60,686 bases of DNA, from positions 1 to 60,686 of the forward strand of contig NZ_REHC01000005.1 in the NCBI RefSeq assembly GCF_003692965.1. The letters run 5' to 3'. The notes under the pieces were generated by a model, which was not told the origin of the DNA, searched no databases, and saw nothing but the letters and a program-made list of their open reading frames with translations. Position 1 is the stretch's first letter, and the number at the start of each line of letters is the position of its first letter. Source of the DNA: Lactobacillus sp. ESL0246. GTDB lineage: Bacteria > Bacillota > Bacilli > Lactobacillales > Lactobacillaceae. Of the stretch, positions 52,377 through 60,686 are shown in pieces. Both the position numbers and the translations under genes were made by a program.

Positions 52377-53384
52377 ATGAGGATGCGTAAACAAGATATT
52401 ACAATTTATGATGTTGCTCGTGAAGCTAAGGTGTCAATGGCCACAGTTTCACGTGTTGTTAATGGTAATACTAACGTGCGCAAAGATACGCGCGATCGAG
52501 TAATGGAAGTAATCAAGCGGCTGCATTATCAACCTAATGCCGTGGCTCAAGGATTAGCTTCCAAACGAACCACAACTGTTGGCTTAATTGTACCGGATTT
52601 AACCAATCTATATTTTGCTGAATTGTCAAAAGGAATTGATGATATTGCTCTTTTATATAAGTACAATATTATTATCACAAGTATTGAAAATCGTTTAATG
52701 AAAGAAGATCAAGCGATTCAGAGCTTATTGAATAAGCAAGTTGATGGTGTAATTTATATGTCAGACAATCTTCCAGATGAAGCAGTTGAAGCTTTTAAAC
52801 GAACAGCTACACCGGTAGTCTTGGCTGGAACTAAGGACAAACATGATGAATTTCCATCCGTAACCATTGATTATAAAAAAGCCGACACGGAAGCTTTAAA
52901 TTTGTTGTATAACGATGGGAAAAGAAATTTAGCCCTTGTTTTGGATAATTCCAGCACAGTTGTTAATACTGATAATCGTATTGTTGCTTATAATAAATTT
53001 ATGACAGAGCATAATCTAGGTAAGGGACATATTTATAATAATATTAAAGATTATTCAGATGGTTATAACCTGTTTTCTCAATTAATGCGTGATAATATTA
53101 ATGGCGTTATTGTTACAAATGATATTACGGCTGTTGGAATTTTAAATTCAGCAATTGATGCGGGAATGAATGTTCCTAAGGATTTGGAAATCATTACGAC
53201 TAGTGCAACTCAAGTTGCATCGGTAGTGCGGCCAGCTTTAACAGCAATTCGTCAACCTTTGTATGATATTGGTGCAGTTGCGATGAGATTGCTAACAAAG
53301 ATGATGAACAATGAAGAAATTAGTGATAAACAAATAGAATTACCATACGAATTGCTCAAAAAGCAAAGTACAACAAATGAATAA
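52377..53384 (+). CDS. ccpA: catabolite control protein A
   Basis: The 335-aa LacI-family regulator has HTH ITIYDVAREAKVSMATVSRVV, hinge helix NAVAQGLASKRT and a two-lobed effector domain. It binds cre sites with HPr-Ser46-P to repress carbon genes. ATG 52377 and ATG 52383 are both possible starts. Candidate targets in this window are the promoters at 4041, 16813 and its own. Confidence 0.95.
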   Translation: MRMRKQDITIYDVAREAKVSMATVSRVVNGNTNVRKDTRDRVMEVIKRLHYQPNAVAQGLASKRTTTVGLIVPDLTNLYFAELSKGIDDIALLYKYNIIITSIENRLMKEDQAIQSLLNKQVDGVIYMSDNLPDEAVEAFKRTATPVVLAGTKDKHDEFPSVTIDYKKADTEALNLLYNDGKRNLALVLDNSSTVVNTDNRIVAYNKFMTEHNLGKGHIYNNIKDYSDGYNLFSQLMRDNINGVIVTNDITAVGILNSAIDAGMNVPKDLEIITTSATQVASVVRPALTAIRQPLYDIGAVAMRLLTKMMNNEEISDKQIELPYELLKKQSTTNE

Positions 53385-53402
53385 TTTTAGTTTTGAACCA
53401 AT

Positions 53403-53437
53403 AAAAAGCGATTTACAGTATTAGTAAATCGCTTTTT
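53403..53437. terminator. bidirectional terminator ccpA / GDPD-like gene
   Basis: AAAAAGCGATTTAC/GTAAATCGCTTTTT, 14 bp perfect with a 7-base loop. Confidence 0.85.
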
Positions 53438-54806
53438 ATATTGCTATGTGATTAATTATATTTAGTTGTTGCTTAATTGAAAGGACTGCTGGTGGTTCAA
53501 CTGGTTGATAAGCAGTTAGTGCAAGATTGTTGTAGCGATTCATTCGTGGTAGGTGGCGATATTGTTGCCAAGAAGTGTCGTCGAAGAATCCGTAAAAGAG
53601 AATATCTTTAGCTCTAATCCAACCAGATGAAATCCGTAGCCACATGCTTTTAGGACTGCCATTAAAGTTCTGGATTTTATAGAGTCGATTTGCAGGAAGT
53701 TTTTGAGATGTCTTTGCTTGATTTTCTGGGTAACGGTAAATCATTACGGATGATTTAGGTTTTGCTAAAATTTGTTTATTCTGATAAGGAGCCACATCCT
53801 GTGGTTTTAAATCGAGGTTAACAAATTCAGCAGAAATAAATGTTTGATTTGCAATTTGATAGTAGAGCTGATTGTGAACGCGAACACCGTACATCACATT
53901 AACATTTTGTCCGGGATATACATACTTATGCTGTTTATGTCGAACATAAGGATTCATCATGGTTGCTGTTCTTACTTTACCAAAATAGATTCCTTTACGA
54001 TGAATATCATATTTTCGAGATCCTTCTTTAGCAAGTTTATACTTAAAGCCAGTACTTGGAAAATTAGTAACCACACCATCAATATTTTTATTTATAAGCC
54101 AATGCCACAAGCTGGGGGATTCATCCATTTCAGTCCAAACAAAGACCTGCTTATTTAATAAATGCAGCCAATGTATCAGCCAGGGGTGGTTTAAAATTAA
54201 ATCAGAAGAAACGTTAACAGCATTAACTTGTGGTAAATTACTAAAATTCATTCTTTTAAGACTGCCAACAATTAGAATTAGATATGAATCAGGCAAAATT
54301 TCACGAAAATGAAAAAGGCTTGCTGCTGAAAATGAGTGAATCATTATTCGTTTTTCCATGTGATATTTTTTGACAGTAGCAGCAATTTCATCTTCAAGCA
54401 TATAAGATGAATCAAGTGAATGATCAATTTTGGTTTCTAAAATAAACTTAGCTTGCGGTCTATGTTGATAATGTGCAAATAACTCAGCCAGACTTAATAC
54501 ATGTTCGCCATTATCATAAGTTAATTGACTGAGTGCGTGCCAAGTATTTTGTGATACAATGGCAGGAGTATGGGTAACTCGGAATAAGTCATCGTCATGC
54601 GATACCACAGCCACACCATCTGAGGATAAATGAAGGTCGAGTTCAACGTAATCAGCGCCTGAGTTAAAGGCGGAATCGTCACTTTGGATAGTTTCTTCAG
54701 GATATTTGCTAGGGTCGCCTCGATGACCGACAACGGTGAAACCGCTAGTTGTTAAAAAGATTATGCTAAAAAAGAGAGCTGCAATCAGCAGGCTTTTATG
54801 TTTCAT
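53436..54806 (-). CDS. secreted glycerophosphodiesterase-like protein with SH3/SLAP-type tail
   Basis: The 456-aa protein starts at ATG 54806 (AGAGGTG site). The N-terminal hydrophobic segment KSLLIAALFFSIIFLTTSG is a signal peptide or anchor. The GDPD domain follows at once (about 22-255): VVGHRGDPSKYPEETIQS, DYVELDLHLSSDG, VVSHDDDLFRVT. The C-terminal 200 residues have paired SH3/SLAP-like units (IHRKGIYFGKVRTATM, KPKSSVMIYRYP, LYKIQNFNGSPKSMWLRI) that probably bind the wall. It may trim glycerol-type teichoic acid or lipids outside the cell. Confidence 0.8.
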   Translation of the reverse strand: MKHKSLLIAALFFSIIFLTTSGFTVVGHRGDPSKYPEETIQSDDSAFNSGADYVELDLHLSSDGVAVVSHDDDLFRVTHTPAIVSQNTWHALSQLTYDNGEHVLSLAELFAHYQHRPQAKFILETKIDHSLDSSYMLEDEIAATVKKYHMEKRIMIHSFSAASLFHFREILPDSYLILIVGSLKRMNFSNLPQVNAVNVSSDLILNHPWLIHWLHLLNKQVFVWTEMDESPSLWHWLINKNIDGVVTNFPSTGFKYKLAKEGSRKYDIHRKGIYFGKVRTATMMNPYVRHKQHKYVYPGQNVNVMYGVRVHNQLYYQIANQTFISAEFVNLDLKPQDVAPYQNKQILAKPKSSVMIYRYPENQAKTSQKLPANRLYKIQNFNGSPKSMWLRISSGWIRAKDILFYGFFDDTSWQQYRHLPRMNRYNNLALTAYQPVEPPAVLSIKQQLNIINHIAI

Positions 54807-54891
54807 GTGTACACCTCTATTAGATATTACAATAGCATGGTTACACATTTTTTGCTATATATCACTGTTTAAGTTTATGTAGGGATAGTTA

Positions 54892-55224
54892 ATGAATCAA
54901 CAATATGAAGAATTGGATTTAATTGAAGAAATCACTCGTAATGATGGTAGTAAATATTTTGAAATTTCCAATATTGATCAAAACGGAATTGCTGAGTTAG
55001 CCGTTGATCGAGGATTAATCAAAAATGTTAGAATTTTGCAATTAAATATACCACGTACAAAAGCCTTGATCACTTACGAAGAATATATTAATAAAAATTA
55101 CAAATTAGAAACTTTAACTAATGAAGCTGATTGGAAGAATCCCAACTGGGTAGAATGGGAAAAACCAGAGGGAAAAATTTTAGATACATATAATTTAATT
55201 TTAAGATCAAATAAAATAGGATAG
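54892..55224 (+). CDS. conserved-looking hypothetical protein
   Basis: The 110-aa soluble protein (QYEELDLIEEITRNDGSKY ... LQLNIPRTKALITYEEY) has no membrane segment or recognised motif. A ribosome site is weak (AGGGATAG 8 bases upstream). It lies 11 bases before the phosphatase gene, so it is probably co-transcribed with it. Confidence 0.6.
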   Translation: MNQQYEELDLIEEITRNDGSKYFEISNIDQNGIAELAVDRGLIKNVRILQLNIPRTKALITYEEYINKNYKLETLTNEADWKNPNWVEWEKPEGKILDTYNLILRSNKIG

Positions 55225-55235
55225 AGAACATAAAA

Positions 55236-56621
55236 ATGGAAAAAATTCGTATTTTACATACAAATGATTTGCATTCGCATTTTGAGCATTTTCCTCAAAT
55301 TGGACGCTATCTGCATGCGGCTCAACAAGATCGATCGGTTGATCAAGTGTTGACATTTGATGCCGGTGATTTTTTAGACCGTTCTAATCCACTAACGGAT
55401 GCTACCTTGGGACAAGCAAATATTAAATTCATGAATTCGTTTAAGTATGATGCTGTTACAATTGGTAATAACGAAGGGATTTCCAATTCACATGAAGTTG
55501 TTGAACATTTATTTGATCATGCTCAATTTCCAGTGCTACTTGCAAATTTACGTGAGGAAGACGAAAGTATGCCACATTGGGCACATGATTATAAGATTAT
55601 GCGGACAAAAAAAGGAACACGAATTGCACTAATAGGACTAACCGCTGCTTATCCGCTTTCTTATAAACCGAATCACTGGCATGTAAAAATGCTGCGAGAA
55701 ACAATGGATCGAGTTTTGCCTAAAATTACTGGGAAATATGATATTTTAATTCTTTTAACACATGTTGGTTTGAATATGGACCGTTTTTTAGCTAAAAATT
55801 ATTCTCAAATTGATCTGATTATTGGTGGACATAGCCATGATTTGCTAAAGCATGGTGAGAAGGTTAATGGAGTTTGGATTACACAAACTGGTAAATGGGG
55901 AAATTTTGTTGGTAATACGTACGTTGAAATTGATGATCAGCACCATATCCAAATGATTACACCATCTGTTGAGTCAACTAATCTAATGGAAACTAAACCA
56001 TGTGATAAAGAATTGGTGCATGGATATTTTGAACACGGTCGAAAAATCTTGTCGCGTGAACCAGTTGCAAAATTACCGCACAAATACGAAGAAAATAATG
56101 ATGCTGCTATTCGTGTTTCGATGGATGCAATTGCAAACTTTGCGGGCACAAATTTAGCGATGCTTAGCTCAGGATTATTCTTAACACCATTTAAGTCAGG
56201 TGTGATAACTAAGTATGATTTACAAAAATCACTTCCACATTCAATGCATGTAGTGCGAACGAGGCTAAAGGGCTGTGATTTATGGCGCTTAGTGATGGAA
56301 ATTGAAAAGAACCGTCATTATTTAGATCGCTTTCATCTTCAAGGAATGAGCTTTCGAGGAGAAGTATTTGGTCAAATGCATTATCGTGGCATTAAATTTG
56401 ATCCAATCAATCGTACAGTTTTTGTAAATAACCAAGAAATTGATCCAGTTAAGAAATATGAGCTTGCTGTTTTAGATCATTATGTTTTGGTTCCCTTTTT
56501 CCCTACACTTGCAATTGTTGGAGAAAATGAATTTTTGTTCCCACAATTTTTGCGTGAAGTTGTGGGTAACTATTTGGCACAAAAATATCCTTTAGCTGGG
56601 AGCAGAACTTATGACAGATAA
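55236..56621 (+). CDS. 5'-nucleotidase/UshA-type metallophosphatase (YunD-like)
   Basis: The 461-aa protein has calcineurin-type motifs ILHTNDLHSHFEH, FDAGDFLDRS, IGNNEG and GGHSHD, and a C-terminal 5'-nucleotidase domain. No signal peptide is present, so it is cytoplasmic, as in YunD. The stop overlaps the start of the next gene by 11 bases. The natural substrate is unknown. Confidence 0.85.
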   Translation: MEKIRILHTNDLHSHFEHFPQIGRYLHAAQQDRSVDQVLTFDAGDFLDRSNPLTDATLGQANIKFMNSFKYDAVTIGNNEGISNSHEVVEHLFDHAQFPVLLANLREEDESMPHWAHDYKIMRTKKGTRIALIGLTAAYPLSYKPNHWHVKMLRETMDRVLPKITGKYDILILLTHVGLNMDRFLAKNYSQIDLIIGGHSHDLLKHGEKVNGVWITQTGKWGNFVGNTYVEIDDQHHIQMITPSVESTNLMETKPCDKELVHGYFEHGRKILSREPVAKLPHKYEENNDAAIRVSMDAIANFAGTNLAMLSSGLFLTPFKSGVITKYDLQKSLPHSMHVVRTRLKGCDLWRLVMEIEKNRHYLDRFHLQGMSFRGEVFGQMHYRGIKFDPINRTVFVNNQEIDPVKKYELAVLDHYVLVPFFPTLAIVGENEFLFPQFLREVVGNYLAQKYPLAGSRTYDR

Positions 56622-57174
56622 AGTTAATAATGATAATAAATTTACCAAACAACAACCGTTGAGACATTCACTGGCTTCAGTGACCTTAAATGGTGACCAT
56701 TTAAAAATTAATAAACAGCTCTACCAAATTCTTGTAAATAAACAAGAAGCTATCAATTTAGACGTTTTGCGTAAAAAATATGATCCCTACTTAGATCAGT
56801 ATGATTTTTTAGTCGGGGATGTTTCTAGTGATCATTTACGGCTTAGGGGTTTTTATAAAGACAACGTTCAAACTGCTATTGATCGCAAGCAACGTGCAAT
56901 AGCAGATTATTTAATGGAATTTTGTAATCCAGGGGGACCGTATTTTGTTTTACAATTATTGACCCCTGTTCATCATTATAAAACTGATAGTCGAAAAAAT
57001 TGGGGAAGCACTAAAAAGCATAGACAGAGTGCACGTCTTAGAAAGGATAATAATTTGTCCTATCGTCATCATCAACCAATGGTTCATTTTAAAAAACGCG
57101 AAACCGGGAAAATGTCAAAAGAAGTTGGAATTCACCATTCTTTTATTATAAAAAAAAGAAAGAGTAGTAACTAA
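56611..57174 (+). CDS. YutD-like protein (DUF1027)
   Basis: The 187-aa protein has YDPYLDQYDFLVGDVSSDHLRLRGFY and EFCNPGGPYFVLQ, typical of YutD/DUF1027, with a basic His/Lys-rich C-terminal extension. It lies in the yunD-yutD-yutF-like cluster seen in bacilli. Function unknown. Confidence 0.8.
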   Translation: MTDKVNNDNKFTKQQPLRHSLASVTLNGDHLKINKQLYQILVNKQEAINLDVLRKKYDPYLDQYDFLVGDVSSDHLRLRGFYKDNVQTAIDRKQRAIADYLMEFCNPGGPYFVLQLLTPVHHYKTDSRKNWGSTKKHRQSARLRKDNNLSYRHHQPMVHFKKRETGKMSKEVGIHHSFIIKKRKSSN

Positions 57175-57951
57175 GTGAAGGATTACCGTTTATTTTTAGT
57201 TGATCTTGATGGAACCATTTATCGCGGAAATTATACAATTGCAGCAGGAGTCCGTTTTATTAAGCGACTTGATCAAGCAAAAAAAGATTATATTTTCTTA
57301 ACCAATAACACTACACGAACACCGCAGATGGTAGTTGAAAAATTGGCTCAACACGGTATAAAAACAGATACAACTCATATTTATACTCCTAATATGGCAA
57401 CAATTGACTTTCTTTTAGATCAAGAAAAAGACCGAATTGGTAAAATTGGTGTTTATTTGATTGGGCAAGTTGGACTTTGGAATGAGTTTTGGCAACATTC
57501 ACAATTTGAATTAAATGAAGAAAATCCAAATTATGTAATTGTGGGAATGGATACTGATTTGACTTATCATAAGGTTCAAGTTGCAACTAATGCTATTAGA
57601 AACGGTGCAATCTTTATTAGTACAAATGGGGATTTGAATTTGCCTAGTGATCAAGGACTAATGCCTGGAAATGGTGCGCAATGTGCAATGATAGCGGCTG
57701 CAAGTGGAAAAAAACCACTTATAATTGGGAAGCCATCCAAAATTATTATAGATAAATTACTAGTGAAAATGCATTGTCTTAAGGAAAATGCATTACTAGT
57801 TGGTGATAATTATGAAACTGATATTAAGGCAGGTTTTAATAGTCATGTTGATCAATTGTTAGTTACTTCTGGAATTACACAAAGAAAAGATATTGTTGAT
57901 CAAAAACAGCCGACATTTGTCGTTAACAACTTGGATGAGTTTAAATTATGA
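57175..57951 (+). CDS. HAD-superfamily IIA phosphatase (YutF/NagD-like)
   Basis: The 258-aa protein starts at GTG directly after the preceding stop. It has LVDLDGTIYRGN (nucleophile Asp), FLTNNTTR, and the acidic motif VGDNYETDIKAG. It is a probable sugar-phosphate or nucleotide phosphatase. It overlaps the next gene by 4 bases. Confidence 0.88.
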   Translation: MKDYRLFLVDLDGTIYRGNYTIAAGVRFIKRLDQAKKDYIFLTNNTTRTPQMVVEKLAQHGIKTDTTHIYTPNMATIDFLLDQEKDRIGKIGVYLIGQVGLWNEFWQHSQFELNEENPNYVIVGMDTDLTYHKVQVATNAIRNGAIFISTNGDLNLPSDQGLMPGNGAQCAMIAAASGKKPLIIGKPSKIIIDKLLVKMHCLKENALLVGDNYETDIKAGFNSHVDQLLVTSGITQRKDIVDQKQPTFVVNNLDEFKL

Positions 57952-58556
57952 AAATCAAAAGTGGTTTATTGACGTTTTTTTATCATTTTATTTTTGCAAT
58001 TACCAGTAGTGTAGTTGGAGCGTTATTTGCAAGTTGGCCTTTACTAGTTGTTTTTGTAATTGTTCAAAAGACCAACCGAACTGTCAATTTGTCATTGGGT
58101 CAAGTTATGGCAAATTATAATCAATTGCTGAAGTATTTGGTTTGTCCATTTGATAAGAAGCTAGTAATGAGTAATTTTCGAACTTCACCAATGGCTGCTC
58201 AACATTTTGCAGAAGTTAAAAGGTTGTTTATTTTAGCAATTGTGGCTTTTTTATGTTGTTTAACGATTCACTTTTTTGTTAAACACAAAAACAGTAAGGC
58301 ACTTAAATTAAATAAAGTTTCAGCACTTTTATTATTGGTTTTACCAATAGTCGTATTGCCATTTGCATTAGCAAATTTTGATCAATTTTTTGTAACTTTT
58401 CACCACCTGTTTTTTGCTGGAAGTAATACTTGGTTGTTTGATCCGGAAACTGATCCCATTATTAATGTGCTTACAGAAGGTTTTTTTGCAGCCTGTTTTG
58501 CAGTTTGGGGAATAATTTATGAACTGTATTTTGCTGATCAGTTGTTACAACGTTAA
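57948..58556 (+). CDS. TIGR01906/DUF1461 integral membrane protein
   Basis: The 202-aa protein has about four TM segments and the family segments NYNQLLKYLVCPF, HFAEVKRLF, FHHLFFAGSNTWLFDPETDPII. It follows YutF-like genes in many lactobacilli. The family is of unknown function; some relatives were linked to lipoprotein modification. Confidence 0.8.
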   Translation: MKIKSGLLTFFYHFIFAITSSVVGALFASWPLLVVFVIVQKTNRTVNLSLGQVMANYNQLLKYLVCPFDKKLVMSNFRTSPMAAQHFAEVKRLFILAIVAFLCCLTIHFFVKHKNSKALKLNKVSALLLLVLPIVVLPFALANFDQFFVTFHHLFFAGSNTWLFDPETDPIINVLTEGFFAACFAVWGIIYELYFADQLLQR

Positions 58557-58588
58557 AAAAAGAGCTTCTTAATGAAGCTCCTTTTTTT
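58555..58588. terminator. bidirectional terminator
   Basis: GAGCTTC-TTAAT-GAAGCTC is flanked by A- and T-runs, between the DUF1461 gene and the converging dedA-like gene. Confidence 0.78.
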
Positions 58589-59219
58589 GATTAAATTGTT
58601 TTTTTAAAGCAATCATTGCAATAGGTAAAACCGAAATCAGAATGATTGCAATAAGCAACAGAGAAAAGTGCTCTTTAACTAGGGGAATATTACCAAAAAT
58701 AGCGCCAATGATTGTGAATAATCCACTCCAAACAATTCCACCAATTATATTATATAGTGCAAACTTGCCATAATGCATCTTGCTACCACCAGAGATAAAG
58801 GGTACAAAAGTTCTGATAAATGGGATAAATCGACCAATGACAATCGTAATTGGTCCATGGCGATTAAAAAATTGTTCTGCAGCTAAACGATTTTTTTGGT
58901 TGATTAATCGGTTAAACCAAGAATGCTTAGAACCGGCATTAACTGAATATGCACCAATTTCGTAATTGCAGGCATCGCCTAGAATTGCCGCCAATAAAAC
59001 GGCTAAATAAATTAACCAAATGTTAAGGTTGTATTTTTGATTGATGGCCATGGAACTTGCTGCAAAGATTAGTGAATCTCCTGGTAAAAATGGGAAGATT
59101 ACTAAGCCAGTTTCGACAAAAATAATGCTGAAAATAATCAAGTAAGTCCAGTTACCAAATTGATTAACTATTTCTATTAAATGATGATCAATGTGAAGAA
59201 TAAAATTGATTATGGGCAT
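58569..59219 (-). CDS. DedA-family membrane protein
   Basis: The 216-aa protein has FVETGLVIFPFLPGDSLIFAASS, GDACNYEIGAY, the amphipathic FFNRHGPITIVIGRFIPFIRTFVPF and GGIVWSGLF, the DedA/SNARE-associated signature. Related proteins flip undecaprenyl phosphate or polyprenyl lipids. The gene ends inside the terminator and follows the flavoprotein gene by 12 bases. Confidence 0.9.
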   Translation of the reverse strand: MPIINFILHIDHHLIEIVNQFGNWTYLIIFSIIFVETGLVIFPFLPGDSLIFAASSMAINQKYNLNIWLIYLAVLLAAILGDACNYEIGAYSVNAGSKHSWFNRLINQKNRLAAEQFFNRHGPITIVIGRFIPFIRTFVPFISGGSKMHYGKFALYNIIGGIVWSGLFTIIGAIFGNIPLVKEHFSLLLIAIILISVLPIAMIALKKQFNQKKELH

Positions 59220-59231
59220 AAGGCTACCTTC

Positions 59232-60191
59232 CTATAAACTTGTTGAATGAACTGTTAAGGTTTTTTCAGGAAAGAGGAACCGCATGATGGAAGTAACTGC
59301 GATTTGAGCTTCTCCAAAGCCGAGCGCAATTACAGGAACGCGACCAGGATAGGTCACAGCATCACCAATGGCGTAAATACCGGGGACGTTAGTGGTCATT
59401 TCGCGTGAAACTTTAATTTGACCATTAACTAAGTTAATTCCCCAGTTGCTGACAAAATTGTTATTACTACGGAATCCATAAGCAACAATAATTTGATCAA
59501 ACTGATGACTAATAATTTCTTTATTACCTATTTGCTTTAGCTCCACTTCAAGTTGATTATTCCTGATTGCAATAGAATTAGGAAGATATGGCGTTATAAT
59601 TTCAACATTTTTTAAACTTTTTAACTGTTGAACGTTTTTTTCCAATCCGCGAAATTCGTTACGCCGATGAATTATTTTTACGTGAGTATTATTTTGGCTT
59701 GCTAGTTCAAGTGCCCAATCAAGAGCAGAATCACCACCTCCAAAAATGCCAATGGTTTGATTAGTAAATAGATGTGGCTCTTTAATAAAATAATGAACCT
59801 TTTTTTCAACTGCTTCACTCATTTTTAGTGGGAACTTTCTTGGTGAAAACGCACCATTACCTGTTGCAATAACGACACTTCGCGTTTCAAATTCATTGTC
59901 AATAATAAAACTATTCTCGTGCTTTTGAATTGCTCTTACCTTATGATCTAACACAAAATCACTGTTTTTCTTAGCAGTTAAATGCAGTTGCTGAATAAGA
60001 GCGGCACCAGTAATTTGATTAAAGACAGGTATATCGAATATTTTTTTAAAAGGATACAGCATTTGAGGCTGTCCACCAACTTTCTTTAATGAGTCGAAAG
60101 TTACAGTTTTTAAGCCATGTAAATTTGCAAAACTAGTACAAAAAAGCCCAACAGGTCCAGCACCAATAATTGCTAAATCAAATTTTTTTAT
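59232..60191 (-). CDS. ferredoxin--NADP reductase-like flavoprotein (thioredoxin-reductase fold), apparent AUA start
   Basis: The 319-aa flavoprotein needs its N-terminal FAD site, IIGAGPVGLF, which lies upstream of the first ATG (60062). AGGAGG (60200-60205) is followed by 8 bases and an ATA codon (60189-60191), then KKFDLAIIGAG. No ATG, GTG or TTG lies in frame between a TAG upstream and ATG 60062. The ATA therefore sits exactly where a start belongs. Other motifs: VGGQPQMLYP, the NADPH site GIFGGGDSALDWA, and YAIGDAVTYPGRV. The CxxC of true thioredoxin reductases is absent. It may reduce ferredoxin or flavodoxin. Confidence 0.8.
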   Translation of the reverse strand: MKKFDLAIIGAGPVGLFCTSFANLHGLKTVTFDSLKKVGGQPQMLYPFKKIFDIPVFNQITGAALIQQLHLTAKKNSDFVLDHKVRAIQKHENSFIIDNEFETRSVVIATGNGAFSPRKFPLKMSEAVEKKVHYFIKEPHLFTNQTIGIFGGGDSALDWALELASQNNTHVKIIHRRNEFRGLEKNVQQLKSLKNVEIITPYLPNSIAIRNNQLEVELKQIGNKEIISHQFDQIIVAYGFRSNNNFVSNWGINLVNGQIKVSREMTTNVPGIYAIGDAVTYPGRVPVIALGFGEAQIAVTSIMRFLFPEKTLTVHSTSL

Positions 60192-60274
60192 TTTAAAAAC
60201 CTCCTATAAACGTTGATATAACAACTTTATCATGAAATGCTTTGCAAGTCACTTCAATAAATTTCAAAAAAAGC

Positions 60275-60303
60275 TTGCAAAAGAAGAAAAAGGTTGCTAA
60301 TAT
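60275..60303 (+). promoter_or_regulatory. rRNA promoter P1
   Basis: TTGCAA, a 17-base spacer and TAATAT. First of three promoters before 16S rRNA. Confidence 0.6.
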
Positions 60304-60372
60304 AAATAACTGTCGTCGGGCGAAAGTCAAAGAGACAGAAGCGAAGAGGACAAAAACATTTGAAAGAAAAGC

Positions 60373-60401
60373 TTGACAAAGGAAAGCTGATTTAGTAAGA
60401 T
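60373..60401 (+). promoter_or_regulatory. rRNA promoter P2
   Basis: TTGACA, a 17-base spacer and TAAGAT. Confidence 0.75.
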
Positions 60402-60450
60402 GATAAACGTTGCTGCTTGAAAGAGCAGAGAGCGGACAGAAAAAAAGTTC

Positions 60451-60479
60451 TTGACAAAGAGAACAAGATCTGATAAATT
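60451..60479 (+). promoter_or_regulatory. rRNA promoter P3
   Basis: TTGACA, a 17-base spacer and TAAATT. A hairpin GCGCTCCT/AGGAGCGC follows at 60485-60507, in the expected leader. Confidence 0.75.
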
Positions 60480-60651
60480 ATAAAAGCGCTCCTGACAAAG
60501 GAGCGCGGGTAGTACCTTGAAAACTGAACAATGTTTTCGCAAAAGTGTGCGGGTATAAAAACCCAAACAAAAGAGCGAAGTCAATTTCGCAAGCAAATAA
60601 ATCCGAGATGCAAATCTTGGAACGAATGAGCAAACATTCAAACAAACATTA
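60480..60651 (+). other. 16S rRNA leader
   Basis: This holds the hairpin at 60485-60507, CTTGAAAACTGAACAAT, and sequence that would pair with the 16S 3' flank for RNase III processing (the partner lies beyond the window). No ORF. Confidence 0.5.
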
Positions 60652-60686
60652 AAAAATGAGAGTTTGATCCTGGCTCAGGACGAACG
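60652..60686 (+). rRNA. rrs: 16S ribosomal RNA, 5' end (partial)
   Basis: AGAGTTTGATCCTGGCTCAG, the universal 8-27 site, begins at 60659, so position 1 is about 60652. The gene continues beyond the window. Confidence 0.97.

Noticed and set aside
60327..60641. 104-codon open frame on the minus strand in the rRNA leader
   Set aside because: It covers rRNA promoters and the 16S leader, has no ribosome site and low-complexity composition; an accidental frame.
1..60686. CRISPR array or prophage
   Set aside because: No regularly spaced repeat series and no phage structural, integrase or lysis genes were seen.

Overview
The window looks like a chromosomal segment of a low-GC Lactobacillus in the strict sense (acidophilus/delbrueckii/johnsonii-like). 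The signs are AT-rich DNA with strong GGAGG-type ribosome sites, an aggregation-promoting factor, the divergent pepQ-ccpA pair, teichoic-acid genes tagD/tagA, T-box-controlled alaS, an ireB-ruvX-DUF1292-mutS2-trxA block, and a 16S rRNA gene starting in the last 35 bases. I do not commit to a species.

Layout. 1-3.9 kb is a decayed accessory zone: an IS30-type transposase tail and end, a CPBP membrane protein with a degenerate motif 1, a broken unknown gene, two double-glycine-leader-like peptide relics in front of a truncated CPBP (immunity-like) gene, a hairpin-rich non-coding stretch, and a DinJ/YafQ-type toxin-antitoxin pair with both genes damaged. 3.9-8.0 kb is a PTS operon (promoter with cre-like site, RAT/terminator antitermination switch, EIIA, LicT-like antiterminator, EIIBC, ChbG/YdjC-like deacetylase) bounded by two inverted IS30-type ends. 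8.2-9.8 kb holds a broken PRD regulator, a possible 42-codon peptide plus terminator, and an orphan PhnD-like lipoprotein.

10-26.7 kb is a sugar-catabolic region built around tagatose phosphates. It contains lacR-lacA-lacB with a galactitol-type PTS (probably for galactose), a GntR regulator with AgaS and a mannose-family PTS (probably galactosamine or N-acetylgalactosamine), a cytoplasmic glycoside-hydrolase-like protein, LacD aldolase, an RpiR regulator, and a FruK/LacC-type kinase with a fructose-family EIIBCA. Galactose 6-phosphate (via LacAB) and galactosamine 6-phosphate (via AgaS) would both become tagatose 6-phosphate, then tagatose 1,6-bisphosphate, which LacD cleaves to triose phosphates. 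Shared operator-like motifs and cre sites suggest local regulators plus CcpA, which is itself encoded at 52.4 kb.

26.8-34.4 kb carries a 38-aa peptide gene, Apf, a CAP-domain secreted protein, a GNAT enzyme, three tRNAs (Gln, Tyr, Gln), a glycerophosphodiesterase, an aminotransferase, a predicted parallel beta-helix protein and a GntR regulator. 34.7-60.2 kb is mostly core genome: tagD, tagA, a glycosyltransferase, NAD salvage, alaS, mutS2, trxA, mscL, murI, rdgB, mscS, pepQ/ccpA, a secreted GDPD-like protein, a 5'-nucleotidase-type phosphatase with YutD, YutF and a DUF1461 protein, DedA, and a ferredoxin-NADP-reductase-like flavoprotein whose only sensible start codon is AUA. The final 0.5 kb is an rRNA promoter region with three stacked promoters.

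All calls are from reading the sequence; no database search was run.
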